NCBI RefSeq assembly: GCF_900141935.1
Contig: NZ_FQYX01000021.1
Span: 18,552 to 82,551 of the forward strand
DNA: 64,000 nt
Origin: Arenibacter nanhaiticus
GTDB lineage: Bacteria; Bacteroidota; Bacteroidia; Flavobacteriales; Flavobacteriaceae
Direction: 5' to 3'
Below, one piece after another: positions 9,774 through 18,698 of the stretch. Every line of letters starts with the position of its first letter. Position 1 is the stretch's first letter. A model generated the notes under the pieces. That model ran no database searches and was not told the origin of the DNA. It saw nothing but the letters and a program-made list of their open reading frames with translations. The position numbers were made by a program, and so were the translations under genes.

Positions 9774-10376
9774 TTATGGTTTAATAGCATTAGTATTGTT
9801 AAACCTTCTTTTATCCTTAATAGCCCAAAAGATACCTTTGACATCTTTTACCCAATTTTTGTACATATAAATTAGCGTTATTTCTTCGATGGTTTCTAAA
9901 ACCCCCAATACGATCATGAGGTAAAACAACCAATAAAGAGGACCAAAAAACAGGAGCCACAAGATAAAAGCCCCTTGGGCCACTGCCGATAATTTTGCCA
10001 AATAGGTGTGAAAAGCCGTAGCCTTTCCATATTTTATAAAGGCAATAGCCATTTGAATGAGGTAGGGAACAAAGGCTATGAGAATAAGGAGGTAGTTTTC
10101 TTTTATAAATGGAAACTCAAAAACCAACAGGCCTATGAGTCCAACCACTAGGGTGATTTGGTCCCCCATAGAGTCTAATTGAGAACCTCGTGCACTGGAT
10201 ATCTTAAATTTCCTGGCCAAGTAACCGTCAATGGCATCGGTGCTATAACTAATGAGCAAAAACCACGAAAACAACGCTCGTTGTTCAAAGGCAATAAGGC
10301 TTAAAAGCAATGGAACGGCCAAAATGCGGTAAAATGAAAACCAATCCGCAATATTATATTTTTTAAAATTAAACAT
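9774..10376 (-). CDS. CDP-alcohol phosphatidyltransferase
   Basis: A 200-residue integral membrane enzyme. The family signature D-x2-DG-x2-AR-x8-G-x3-D-x3-D is complete, running from Asp47 to Asp72. Such enzymes transfer a phosphatidyl group from CDP-diacylglycerol to an alcohol; the alcohol cannot be told from the sequence. It is the third gene of a leftward operon behind two unknown genes and ahead of a membrane phosphoesterase. Confidence 0.88.
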   Translation of the reverse strand: MFNFKKYNIADWFSFYRILAVPLLLSLIAFEQRALFSWFLLISYSTDAIDGYLARKFKISSARGSQLDSMGDQITLVVGLIGLLVFEFPFIKENYLLILIAFVPYLIQMAIAFIKYGKATAFHTYLAKLSAVAQGAFILWLLFFGPLYWLFYLMIVLGVLETIEEITLIYMYKNWVKDVKGIFWAIKDKRRFNNTNAIKP

Positions 10377-10413
10377 ATGGGTTACAACGAGTCACTGATT
10401 TATACGAGTCCCC

Positions 10414-10935
10414 TTAATTTACAAAATTACCACCAAGTAAAGAGTCTAGTTTTTTGGTAATAGTATTTACATAATACGGAATGTCTTCTAATATAGATTC
10501 TCCGGTGATTGCATCGACCTCCTTCATTTTAGAGGTTCCTTTCCCGGAGGTAGTTAAAATAACCATTCTATCTAGGAGTTCTTGTTGTCTTTCTATATAT
10601 AATTTCACTTCGGTTGGAGGCTTCCAGTACTCCCAGGTATGTAAAAGTAGGATAGCATCGTAATTGATAGGGTTTATACGCTCTAAGGAGGATACATCGA
10701 TGACCTTTATATATACTTCCTTCATTTTGTAATAGGCCACGACTTCTTGGGTAAGCCGATTCTTAAATTCGCTTCCTTGGGTGGCAATCAGGAGCTTGGA
10801 GTCTAAGGAAATGGAATTTTCATCATATTCACTGGCCTCGCTCATTGCGTAAGTATTATGGTACCACATTAAAAAAATAAGGAATAGGAGTAGCAAAGAA
10901 AAGATCACCGGCCATATTTTATTAAATGCTTTCAT
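10414..10935 (-). CDS. Membrane-anchored protein of unknown function, flavodoxin-like pattern
   Basis: 173 residues with one N-terminal membrane helix (about 8-25) followed by a soluble domain. The alternation of hydrophobic strands and helices (KLLIATQGSEFKN, YDAILLLHTWEYWKPP, RMVILTTSGKG) resembles a flavodoxin-like alpha/beta fold facing the periplasm. No catalytic motif was recognised. It sits between the small gene at 10947 and the phosphatidyltransferase, 11 bp from its upstream neighbour. Confidence 0.65.
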   Translation of the reverse strand: MKAFNKIWPVIFSLLLLFLIFLMWYHNTYAMSEASEYDENSISLDSKLLIATQGSEFKNRLTQEVVAYYKMKEVYIKVIDVSSLERINPINYDAILLLHTWEYWKPPTEVKLYIERQQELLDRMVILTTSGKGTSKMKEVDAITGESILEDIPYYVNTITKKLDSLLGGNFVN

Positions 10936-10946
10936 AAATTTTCGGG

Positions 10947-11156
10947 CTATTTTTTAGTGGAATCCAAACTGTGTTTTAGGATTTGTTTTAGACTGTCTAA
11001 ATAATCTTTCATGACCTTTAAGGTAATATCCGGATGGTCCTTTGTCGGTATGGTGATAGGGTCTTCATCCAAGAATTTATAGAGCTGGGGGTGTTCTGCC
11101 TTTATGGTATTGGTCAACTGGGTGATTTCCGTAAGTATACGTTGTAATTTGTCCAT
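10947..11156 (-). CDS. Small conserved-type protein of unknown function
   Basis: 69 residues, predicted largely helical, with no membrane segment and no recognised domain. It is the first gene of a leftward operon. An FNR-like promoter (11288-11331) points at it with a leader of about 127 nt. The coding call rests on the clean ATG, the tight 11-bp spacing to the next gene and the well-placed promoter. Confidence 0.6.
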   Translation of the reverse strand: MDKLQRILTEITQLTNTIKAEHPQLYKFLDEDPITIPTKDHPDITLKVMKDYLDSLKQILKHSLDSTKK

Positions 11157-11287
11157 GATAGTAAATGATTTAGTCTGCTAATATCCGATCGGTTTATTGG
11201 GTTGTTTATAAAGGAATTGCATTGTAATTAATTAGTTTTTAAAGTGTTTAGGTGCTTTTTTTTTAATGTCTTTTAAGCGTGTTAAAG

Positions 11288-11331
11288 TAAATCTATGACT
11301 TTCCTATCCGAAAAAGAATGACACAAATCAT
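11288..11331 (-). promoter_or_regulatory. FNR-like box and -7 element for the leftward 11156 operon
   Basis: Box TGACACAAATCA at 11319-11330. On the minus strand TAGATTTA lies at 11288-11295, at the standard 36.5-bp distance. It should drive the genes 11156 down to 8550. Confidence 0.7.
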
Positions 11332-11353
11332 ATAGGGGACATATTTTAAGCTA

Positions 11354-11397
11354 CTGATGAATATCATTTTATGTGTTGGCCCTAATTGGTAGTTTCA
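11354..11397 (+). promoter_or_regulatory. FNR-like box and -7 element for usp 11560
   Basis: Box TGATGAATATCA at 11355-11366 and TAGTTTCA at 11390-11397, at standard spacing. It is exactly 36 bp from the neighbouring divergent box. The leader before the gene would be about 158 nt and contains dispersed leader element R1. Confidence 0.7.
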
Positions 11398-11447
11398 TGT
11401 TTCATAAGGGGGTCGAACAGCGCTAATGAAAAAAGATAGAAACCTTT

Positions 11448-11534
11448 GAAATGAGCATGACCGAAATCTGGTACCAAGTACGCATGCTGCTATGTGAATT
11501 AGATGCTTGTACTGAGCGCCTCCGAAGTTTGACC
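11448..11534 (+). repeat. Dispersed leader element R1 (long form)
   Basis: First of eight related elements. It starts GAAATGAGCATGACCGAAA, has a TGYGAATTA core, and ends with the hairpin segment CTTGTACTGAGCGC and TTTGACC. It lies 25 bp before the usp start, in the same orientation. Confidence 0.7.
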
Positions 11535-11559
11535 ATTATGAAACAATAAAAATCCGCAT

Positions 11560-12405
11560 ATGAAAACCATATTGTACGCCACGGATTATTCCCAAAATTC
11601 GGTTACTGCTCTGCACTATGCCGAAGCATTGGCGAAGAAAAGTAATGCCCAAATGGTAATGTTACATGTTTTTGATATGCCATTAACCTTGGCAAGTACG
11701 GTATCTATTTCCTATATCACTAAAGAAAAACGCTTGTATACGGAACATAAAAATAAATTAATGGACTTTTGTTTGGCACAGATGAAGAGTGAAACAAACA
11801 GGGAACAATTACTATGGGAAGTACATGAAGAAAGTTCTGTAGTAGACGGGATTCGGGAAAAGGCAGTTGAACTTGGGGCCGATTTGATAGTAGTGGGAAC
11901 CAAAGGGGAACGGATATTAAAGGAAATGTTGTTCGGTACCACTGCGGAAGGCCTTATAAAGAAAACTCCTTGTCCGGTCTTGGCCGTGCCAGAGAATAGT
12001 TCTTTGGAAAGCCTGAAAACCATGGTGTACGCGACAGATTTTGAAGAGGCCGATATTTATGCGATTCGAAAATTTGTCCAAATTGCCGGTTTATTCGACG
12101 CCCAGCTAAATGTTGTTCATATTACTTCCCAGAAAGAAAAGAACGGTCAGGACCAAATGGATTGGTTTAAAGAAATCCTACAACAGAAAGTAGTCTATTC
12201 TAAATTGGAGTTTCATTTGTTATATTCAGAAAATATATTGGAAGCCTTGATACGGTATCTGATAGATTCGGATGCGGGTTTGTTGGCTATGTTAGAAAGA
12301 AAGGACAGTGGGTTTTTTCAAAGGTACTTTCAATCCGATCTGGTGAAAAAAATGGAAAGAAATACCCCTGTGCCCCTCTTGAGCTATAACGTTTCTGGAC
12401 TTTAG
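11560..12405 (+). CDS. Tandem universal stress protein (Usp 1)
   Basis: 281 residues in two UspA-fold domains. The first domain begins with ILYATDYSQNS and carries the complete ATP-binding motif G-x2-G-x9-G(S/T) as GTKG...FGTT. The second domain keeps the fold pattern (VYATDFEEAD) but lacks the nucleotide loop near its end (LLAMLERKD). Family role: ATP-dependent stress or dormancy regulator; the precise target is unknown. It is preceded by an FNR-like promoter and leader element R1. Confidence 0.9.
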   Translation: MKTILYATDYSQNSVTALHYAEALAKKSNAQMVMLHVFDMPLTLASTVSISYITKEKRLYTEHKNKLMDFCLAQMKSETNREQLLWEVHEESSVVDGIREKAVELGADLIVVGTKGERILKEMLFGTTAEGLIKKTPCPVLAVPENSSLESLKTMVYATDFEEADIYAIRKFVQIAGLFDAQLNVVHITSQKEKNGQDQMDWFKEILQQKVVYSKLEFHLLYSENILEALIRYLIDSDAGLLAMLERKDSGFFQRYFQSDLVKKMERNTPVPLLSYNVSGL

Positions 12406-12951
12406 GCAGACTGAAAAATGAGTTCGTATATTGTTCTATTAAGGAAAGTTTTTCTGATGTAAAATGGACTTTCTGATAGCAGTAGCTTTAAATTTCTCTT
12501 TTTTGTTTCTCAGGACCTAGTGGTTAAAAGTATGCACAAACCGAATGGTGAATGTAGCAATATAGATAAAACCAAAGCAATAAAACTCCCGATGACCGAC
12601 TTGTTTTAGTACTGTTATAATTAATAATGGCTACATTTTTAGATTAATACGCGTTAGGGACCGCGGCGGCATCCCCGCAGCGGAGCAAGGGATATAGACA
12701 AGGGCCCGCCCGACGAAGGAGGGAACGCCCAAATAACTACAAAAAGGGGCTAAAAGAAGACGGGATTTCTACCCCTAAAGAAAAAAATCACAATATTTAA
12801 CTCAATTATAAGGTGTCCGTCAACGAAAAAATGAGCTATGCCGTTTGTCATAAAAGAGGCGATTACAAAAATAAAAGATGGTGTCTTATAAAGATCAGCA
12901 ATGGATTTGGTATATTTATGAAGGTCCAAATCCGGGTAATTGGGAGGGAAC
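12406..12951. other. Intergenic stretch without a gene
   Basis: Holds one family B repeat (12651-12733) and otherwise AT-rich sequence. I see no convincing coding frame; the short reading frame on the minus strand at 12750-13055 overlaps the promoter of the next gene and looks spurious. Confidence 0.6.
12651..12733 (-). repeat. Dispersed repeat family B copy
   Basis: GC-rich element running from GCGTTAGGGACCGC to GGGAACGCCC. It is closely matched at 32017-32100 and related in reverse to 30885, 46331 and 61228. Confidence 0.75.
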
Positions 12952-12994
12952 TGATAACGATCATTAATTAAATGAGGAGGATAATTTAAATTTC
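12951..12994 (+). promoter_or_regulatory. FNR-like box and -7 element for gene 13018
   Basis: Box TGATAACGATCA at 12952-12963 and TAAATTTC at 12987-12994, at standard 36.5-bp spacing. The box centre is 60 bp before the ATG. Confidence 0.7.
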
Positions 12995-13017
12995 GTAAAT
13001 ATTTTAAATCATTGAGA

Positions 13018-13416
13018 ATGTTACACCAGGGAAATACATCGGAAGAAATCCTCAAAGACTTTCATAGTGATACGATGCTATGGAAATCATTGGTAGGGTA
13101 TATGGAAAAAGAAGCGGTTTTCCTAGGTAGCTTATTGAATACGGGAATATACCAGGATGTCATGACCGATCATAATCAACGGTTCAAAAACTACAAGACC
13201 GCCTTGGAAACCAAGACGAAAGAAATACACCTTCTTAAAAATGAGGTATTGGAGTATGAAGATGAGTTAAGGGGGATTTTAGAATGCGAGGATATTTACT
13301 GTGATACCTTTTATATGGAAAATCACACTACCTTTAAACAGCGATTCGAGCAGTTGTTTATCGCCTTCAATGACTATAAAGTAAGTGTGTTTCAGTATGT
13401 CGGAAATCTATTGTAA
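13018..13416 (+). CDS. Small helical protein of the island family (paralogue 1)
   Basis: 132 residues from the ATG at 13018; a TTG two codons upstream is less likely. It is predicted all-helical with acidic heptad-like stretches and no membrane segment. Its first 45 residues follow a shared pattern seen at 51451 and 52089 and more weakly at 23539: an aromatic 'W..L/E' helix, then an E.E..FL..LL block (EKEAVFLGSLLNTG). No function is known to me. An FNR-like promoter sits immediately upstream, so it belongs to the inferred regulon. Confidence 0.72.
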   Translation: MLHQGNTSEEILKDFHSDTMLWKSLVGYMEKEAVFLGSLLNTGIYQDVMTDHNQRFKNYKTALETKTKEIHLLKNEVLEYEDELRGILECEDIYCDTFYMENHTTFKQRFEQLFIAFNDYKVSVFQYVGNLL

Positions 13417-13651
13417 TACTCCAGGACTCAAAAAAAAATACATCTCATAAAGAACCAGAACGTATTCTCTAAGGATTTATAAGGGTTTTTGTCCTTTTTA
13501 GTAATGATTCTTGAAATTAGCGCTAGCGATGGCCATTATTTTAAAATGCTTATAGCCTGTGATCGGCGGCACGTATATTGAAAGGGTTTGGTTGTTTCCT
13601 AAACCTGTTTTTGGGTTTGTTTTAGATACTTTGAACTTTTTTATAGCGTCA

Positions 13652-14074
13652 ATGATGAAAAATTTTCCTTTCCATCTTTCTCTTCCTAGTAAGGATTTAC
13701 AGAAGACCAAAAAATTTTATTTAGAAATTTTAGGAGCTTCTTTGGGAAGGAGTACGGATCAATGGATAGATATTGATCTGTATCAAAATCAAATAACATT
13801 TACCAAGGCCGGCGATTTTAATTTTGAATATAAAAGTTATCGCTTGGGGACCGAAATACTGCCTTCTTTTCATTTTGGTATCATAGTCGATACGGATTTA
13901 TGGTGTAAATTATATGCCCGATTATCGCCATTGGACCTGGATATTACTACCGAAGTTACTTTTTTGGAAGATAAGGTAGGCGAGCACCTTTCTTTTTTTA
14001 TCCAGGATCCCAATGGGTATATGGTAGAGTTTAAAAGTTTTAAAAATAATAATGAAATCTTTAGCACGGCATAA
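13652..14074 (+). CDS. VOC (glyoxalase/dioxygenase-fold) family protein
   Basis: About 140 residues from the ATG at 13652; another ATG follows at 13655, and the upstream extension has no support. The pattern FHLSLPSKDLQKTKKFYLE at the start and FFIQDPNGYMVEFKSF at the end is typical of VOC proteins, with metal-ligand-type His and Glu in those two segments. Substrate unknown. No FNR-like box was found upstream. It converges with the exporter operon on the other strand, about 30 bp apart. Confidence 0.82.
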   Translation: MMKNFPFHLSLPSKDLQKTKKFYLEILGASLGRSTDQWIDIDLYQNQITFTKAGDFNFEYKSYRLGTEILPSFHFGIIVDTDLWCKLYARLSPLDLDITTEVTFLEDKVGEHLSFFIQDPNGYMVEFKSFKNNNEIFSTA

Positions 14075-14107
14075 GATACCAAGGAGGAACTATTTTTGAA
14101 GTTTCGT

Positions 14108-14794
14108 CTAGCCGTTCATTGAGGGGATTATTTTACCGTCTTCCATTTCTATGATCCTATCGGTTCGTTTGGCAAAATCCAAGTCGTGGGTAACGACCAA
14201 TAAAGATAGGCCTTGTTCTTCCTTTAATTGCTTAAAAATCTGGAATACATTTTCTGAGTTATAGCTGTCCAAATTCCCCGTAGGCTCATCGCCCATTAGA
14301 ATAGAGGGGTTGTTGATCAGGGCCCTAGCGATGGCTACCCGTTGTTTTTCGCCTCCCGATATTCTAGACGCCCTTTGTTTGGCCAAATGTCCTATATGGA
14401 GCATTTTCAGTTTTTCCATGGCATCGTGCTCTATTTCGGCAGTGGATTTCTCAGCCAATTTTTTTGCAGGGAGCATTACATTTTCTAGTACACTAAACTC
14501 GGATAATAAATAGTGAAACTGAAATACAAAGCCTATGTTCTTATTCCGAATTCTAGATAGTTCACTCGCTCGTTTCCCGGTAACCAGCTCATTGTTAAGA
14601 AACAGCTCACCCGTATAATCGGTATCCATGGTAGATAGAATGTATAGCAAGGTCGATTTTCCCGAACCCGATTTCCCCATAATGGAGGCAAACTCTCCCT
14701 TCTTTATTTGAAAAGAAATATCCTTGAGTACATGGAAAAGCACCGGTTTTTTAAAATATTTATCAATGTTTTTTGTGGCTAAGACTAGGCTCAT
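14108..14794 (-). CDS. ABC exporter ATPase, LolD/DevA/MacB type
   Basis: 228 residues with Walker A GKSGSGKST (residues 40-48), Q-loop FQFHYLLSEFSV, signature ISGGEKQRVAIARA and Walker B ILMGDEPTGNLD. The GEKQR signature and GNLD box are typical of the LolD/MacB group. It is the last gene of an adaptor-permease-ATPase operon and powers the FtsX-type permease encoded just upstream (9-bp gap). Confidence 0.9.
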   Translation of the reverse strand: MSLVLATKNIDKYFKKPVLFHVLKDISFQIKKGEFASIMGKSGSGKSTLLYILSTMDTDYTGELFLNNELVTGKRASELSRIRNKNIGFVFQFHYLLSEFSVLENVMLPAKKLAEKSTAEIEHDAMEKLKMLHIGHLAKQRASRISGGEKQRVAIARALINNPSILMGDEPTGNLDSYNSENVFQIFKQLKEEQGLSLLVVTHDLDFAKRTDRIIEMEDGKIIPSMNG

Positions 14795-14803
14795 AGGTTG
14801 GTT

Positions 14804-16066
14804 TTAGGTTCCTCGGATAATACGTACAGGGTCTATTCGTTTTGCTTTGGCTGAGGGCAGATAGCCCGCGATAAAGGTAGCGATCAGGGCAAAGGCTATG
14901 CCAATAAGGTAATACCATGGATTGTAATTTATGGGGTAAGTGGTAATGGTAGGCAAGGCCTCGGTCTTAAAAGGAACCGTATCGATGAGGCGCGAAAGGA
15001 TAAACCCGAGCAGGAGTCCCAAACCACCGCCGAGGACACCGATGATCATGGCCTGACTCATAAAAATGAGCTGTACATCCACTCCGGAAAAGCCGGTGGC
15101 TTTTAAGATGGCAATATCCTTCATTTTTTCATAGATAAGCATGTTCAGGATATTGTAGATTCCAAAACCAGCTACTATTAACAGGGTAATGGATACAGCA
15201 TAGGTGATAAGGTTCCTGATATTGGATCCGGTCTCGAACTGTGCATTGGCCTCATTGATATCTACCGCTTGTATTTGAAACTGTTTTTCCAACCTATGGG
15301 CTATTGCAGGAGCCATTTCTATATGATGGAGTTTAATGTTTATATCGGTAATGTAATTTTCGACTTCCCCGGTAATGCGCTGCACGGTAGACAGATTGGC
15401 ATAGCTTTGAATATTGTCTATATCGGCAATACCGCTTTGATAAATCCCCACTATTTTTAAGGGAAAGACATGGCCTCTTATGGTGCTGATCTGCACCCTG
15501 TCTCCGGTAGTCAGGGACATTTTTTTTGCCAGGCCTGCACCTAACAAGATGCCATTCTCATTGTTTTTTAGGGCCTCGGGGCTTCCATCGACAATATAGT
15601 CGCGAAAATTGGAGAGGCGTACCTCTTCCATGATATCTACGCCCACCAAATTCCCTCCCAATTCTATAGAACCAGAAAGGTAAAATAGCTGTTCGCGGAG
15701 TTGGGGGGTAGCGCCCTTTACATTTTTATCGGCCTTTAAATAATTTAAGATGGGCAGGGCATTATGAATTTTCTTTTGACCTTTTTTAGGTTTTATATGG
15801 TGAACCATATGAACGGCATCCCTGTATTCCGCGTACAAGGATACCGGCTGTTGTGTAGAGGGCGCTATTTCATTGTACATATGTATATGGGGGGTCTGGT
15901 TAAGGATCAAACTGTCGAGCATCTGGTTGAGTCCAGTCATAAAACTCACCAAGGTAATATAGGCCCCTATACCAAAAGTGACCCCCAAGGCAGCGGTTAC
16001 CGTAGATTTCATCTTGGTGATAAGATGGGTCTTTGCGATGTTCAATATGACCTTCCAGTTAATCAT
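14804..16066 (-). CDS. FtsX-type ABC permease (LolC/E, DevC-like)
   Basis: 420 residues: an N-terminal membrane helix (about 20-45), a periplasmic MacB-PCD-like domain (about 50-280), and three C-terminal membrane segments in the FtsX domain (about 285-410), ending in KAKRIDPVRIIRG, a classic FtsX tail. Such permeases extract or export lipoproteins, lipids or small molecules. It overlaps the upstream adaptor gene by ATGA. Confidence 0.9.
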   Translation of the reverse strand: MINWKVILNIAKTHLITKMKSTVTAALGVTFGIGAYITLVSFMTGLNQMLDSLILNQTPHIHMYNEIAPSTQQPVSLYAEYRDAVHMVHHIKPKKGQKKIHNALPILNYLKADKNVKGATPQLREQLFYLSGSIELGGNLVGVDIMEEVRLSNFRDYIVDGSPEALKNNENGILLGAGLAKKMSLTTGDRVQISTIRGHVFPLKIVGIYQSGIADIDNIQSYANLSTVQRITGEVENYITDINIKLHHIEMAPAIAHRLEKQFQIQAVDINEANAQFETGSNIRNLITYAVSITLLIVAGFGIYNILNMLIYEKMKDIAILKATGFSGVDVQLIFMSQAMIIGVLGGGLGLLLGFILSRLIDTVPFKTEALPTITTYPINYNPWYYLIGIAFALIATFIAGYLPSAKAKRIDPVRIIRGT

Positions 16067-17148
16067 TCCTTTGGTTTTAGCAGGCTAGTATGTTCGTTTA
16101 TGCCCTTTAAAATCTCCACCCTTTCCAAGTTTTGAAGTCCTACCGTCACTTCTACGATGCCATGATCGGTTTGCACCTTGTTTCCCGGCAACAGGTATTC
16201 TTTAGGGATGGTAAGGGCGTTATCCTTTTGGGCAATAATGATATTGCCTTCCCCTGCCAATCCAGGATATAGTACTTTGGGCATCTGGTTAAAAATAGCT
16301 TCGACCTTAAAGGTTTGCGACCTTTCGTCTTTTCTAGGGTATATTTTGCTGACTGTTGCGGTAAAAACTTGGTTCGCATAGGCATCCAAGCTTATGAATG
16401 CTTTTTGTCCCAATGCCAGTTTTACAATATCGACCTCGTCTACCAGCATATCTATGATAAAAACAGAATCACTGCCTATGGCCGCCAAGGGCTCCATCGT
16501 ATTTACAATCTCGCCCTGATTTTTGTATAATGCGTAGACCTTGCCATTTATTTTGCTCCTTATTGTAAAATCCTGGGAGCTTATTTGGGCACTTTTATAG
16601 GTGTTGTCAGCTTGTAAAACCTTGTTTTCCAATTCTTTTTTGGTACGACCATAATTGCTTTTTAACAGGTTTAATTTGTTTTGTGACAGTGCATAGGCAA
16701 GTTTTCTGCTATCGAATTCTATTTTAGATCCTATTCTTTGATTCCAGAGTTTTTTTTGTCGCTCATAGTTAATGGAGTCATTTTTTAAGGTCGATGCCGC
16801 CGCCGCCATCTCTTCCTCCAGATCTTTTAAAATAGGGGAAGGGCCTTTATAATTCTCCCTACTTAATTCAAGTGCCAGCCGTGCATTTTCAGTACTTAAA
16901 AGCAGGGCCGAATTGATTATTTGAAGAATAGGATCGCCTTTTGCTACCTTATGGCCCTCTTCAACCAGGTTGCGCTCTACAATTCCCACCACAGAAGCAT
17001 AGGCCTGGTAAAGGCTGTCGGGCTGTATGGTGACCGAGGCGTAAACGGATTCCGTAAGCATTCCCTTTGTGGGGTGCATCCGCTCTTGTTGGTCGCCACA
17101 TGATAGCAAGTTATAAATCAAAAGAACACAGAATAGGTACCTCATCAT
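16063..17148 (-). CDS. HlyD-type periplasmic adaptor lipoprotein
   Basis: 361 residues from the second in-frame methionine pair (17148/17145). This start gives a clean lipoprotein signal ending in LLSCGD, while the longer reading adds an unlikely extension. A lipoyl-like beta region flanks a long coiled-coil hairpin (about residues 75-190), then a beta-barrel domain containing KAFISLDAYANQ. It links an inner-membrane permease to an outer-membrane exit. The gene order adaptor, FtsX permease, ATPase is that of DevBCA exporters. No island-type promoter points at it. Confidence 0.85.
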   Translation of the reverse strand: MMRYLFCVLLIYNLLSCGDQQERMHPTKGMLTESVYASVTIQPDSLYQAYASVVGIVERNLVEEGHKVAKGDPILQIINSALLLSTENARLALELSRENYKGPSPILKDLEEEMAAAASTLKNDSINYERQKKLWNQRIGSKIEFDSRKLAYALSQNKLNLLKSNYGRTKKELENKVLQADNTYKSAQISSQDFTIRSKINGKVYALYKNQGEIVNTMEPLAAIGSDSVFIIDMLVDEVDIVKLALGQKAFISLDAYANQVFTATVSKIYPRKDERSQTFKVEAIFNQMPKVLYPGLAGEGNIIIAQKDNALTIPKEYLLPGNKVQTDHGIVEVTVGLQNLERVEILKGINEHTSLLKPKE

Positions 17149-17245
17149 CAATAGTTTGGCAATAGGTAAAAATAAAGAGAAAAAGTAGCTCGGAAACATG
17201 AGATAAGTCATCCCAAGGGCCGATTGTTAAAAAAAGATGGCTGTT

Positions 17246-17290
17246 ATGATGAAAATCATAGTATAAGTACTAGGTTCTGGAGTACTTTAT
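17246..17290 (+). promoter_or_regulatory. FNR-like box and -7 element for the hydrolase-PRTase-pfkB operon
   Basis: Box TGATGAAAATCA at 17247-17258 and TACTTTAT at 17283-17290, one base further than the standard distance. The box centre is 59 bp before the ATG at 17312. Confidence 0.7.
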
Positions 17291-17311
17291 GGGCGAATAA
17301 AAAATACTAGT

Positions 17312-17950
17312 ATGCCTAGTTACCAAGCCGCCATATCCATTAAAATGCAAGACCTTAGTCTACTTGGTAATTTGACGATTCCGGAGGGGGCCGTTGGTAT
17401 CGTTATATTTTCTCATGGCAGTGGTAGTAGTAGGCTAAGTCCTCGCAACAATTATGTTGCAAAGGTTTTACAGGACCACGGTTTGGCCACACTTTTACTG
17501 GACCTGCTTACGGCAGAAGAGGATCTGGTCTATGAAAATAGGTTCAATATAAATTTATTGGCCAAAAGATTGATAGCGGCTACGCATTGGGTTAAAAACC
17601 AAGAGCATACCAAAGCCTTGGCAATGGGGTATTTTGGTGCGAGTACTGGTGCAGCATCGGCATTAAGGGCCAGTGCATTTTTAGGGAGCGACATCCAAGC
17701 GGTGGTATCTAGGGGCGGGCGGCCAGATTTGGCCATGGCTGTATTATCGCGCGTTGAGGCACCTACGCTTTTTATTGTAGGGGGATGGGACCGTGAGGTC
17801 GTAGCCCTTAACCAACAGGCATTTTCGGAACTAAGAGGAGATCACCAATTGGTAATAGTTCCCGAAGCCTCCCATCTTTTCGAAGAGCCGGGAAAATTAG
17901 AAGAAGTTGCAACCCTTTCAACCGCTTGGTTTAAAGAGTATCTCACCTAA
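17312..17950 (+). CDS. Alpha/beta hydrolase of the dienelactone-hydrolase-like group
   Basis: 212 residues with an oxyanion-loop segment FSHGSGSSR, a nucleophile elbow GASTG (Ser111, not the Cys of true dienelactone hydrolase), an acid in GGWDREV and a His in EASHLF. So the Ser-Asp-His triad appears complete. The substrate is unknown. It is the first gene of an operon with a phosphoribosyltransferase (12-bp gap) and PfkB. The same trio recurs near Usp genes in other stress islands (general knowledge). Confidence 0.82.
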   Translation: MPSYQAAISIKMQDLSLLGNLTIPEGAVGIVIFSHGSGSSRLSPRNNYVAKVLQDHGLATLLLDLLTAEEDLVYENRFNINLLAKRLIAATHWVKNQEHTKALAMGYFGASTGAASALRASAFLGSDIQAVVSRGGRPDLAMAVLSRVEAPTLFIVGGWDREVVALNQQAFSELRGDHQLVIVPEASHLFEEPGKLEEVATLSTAWFKEYLT

Positions 17951-17962
17951 AAATTGGATCTT

Positions 17963-18583
17963 ATGTTTAAGGACAGAATAGATGCAGGAATTCAGTTGGC
18001 AGAAAAACTACTACCGCTGAAAAATGAAGATGTCTTGGTTTTGGCAGTGCCTAGAGGCGGACTTCCTCTGGGGGCCATTATCGCAAAATCCTTAGACGCC
18101 CCACTGAACATTGTCTTCTCCAAGAAAATAGGACATCCTAGCAATAGGGAATATGCCATAGGAGCCGTGAGCATGGATTACAGTGTCCTTGGCGATGTTG
18201 GGGGAGTATCCCAAGAATACATAAAAGAGGAAACGGCCCGATTACGGCAAAAAATGAAGGCGCGATATCTTCAATATTATAAAAATATAAGGCCAGAATC
18301 ATTGGCAGGTAAAACGGTGGTAATCGTAGATGACGGTATTGCTACTGGAAATACCATGTTGGTTACCGTAGCCTTGGTAAGCCATCAAAAGCCAAAAAAG
18401 ATTATAGTAGCCATTCCTGTTGCACCTTCCTCGGCAATTCGAAAATTAAAAGAGCTGCCAGAATTGGAGGAAGTGATTTGCTTGGAAACACCGGTTATCT
18501 TTAAGGCTGTGGGGCAGTTTTATGAAAATTTCCATCAGCTAAGCGATGCCGAGGCTATCCGTATTTTAGAAGAAAGCAATTAG
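17963..18583 (+). CDS. Stress-associated phosphoribosyltransferase-fold protein
   Basis: 206 residues from the ATG at 17963; an upstream TTG at 17954 is less likely. It is a type I phosphoribosyltransferase fold with PRPP loop VVIVDDGIATGNT and an N-terminal LAVPRGGLPLG motif. Related domains occur beside Usp and PfkB genes in the mycobacterial DosR regulon (Rv2030c); the substrate there and here is not established. Second gene of the 17312 operon. Confidence 0.85.
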   Translation: MFKDRIDAGIQLAEKLLPLKNEDVLVLAVPRGGLPLGAIIAKSLDAPLNIVFSKKIGHPSNREYAIGAVSMDYSVLGDVGGVSQEYIKEETARLRQKMKARYLQYYKNIRPESLAGKTVVIVDDGIATGNTMLVTVALVSHQKPKKIIVAIPVAPSSAIRKLKELPELEEVICLETPVIFKAVGQFYENFHQLSDAEAIRILEESN

Positions 18584-18698
18584 GTTCCTTGCTTTAATTA
18601 GGACATAATTGGTATTAATAGAAGCAGCTAATTATTTTAAGAGGAACCTTATCCGATTTAAAAACAAATCCAATATGGTTTTTGATGGTACCAAAGAG

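Noticed and set aside
12750..13055. Minus-strand open frame of 101 codons
   Set aside because: It crosses the FNR-like promoter and the start of gene 13018, with no promoter of its own and low-complexity sequence.
18609..18698. N-terminal extension of pfkB copy 1
   Set aside because: It begins with TTG and is absent from the paralogue, which aligns from the ATG at 18699.
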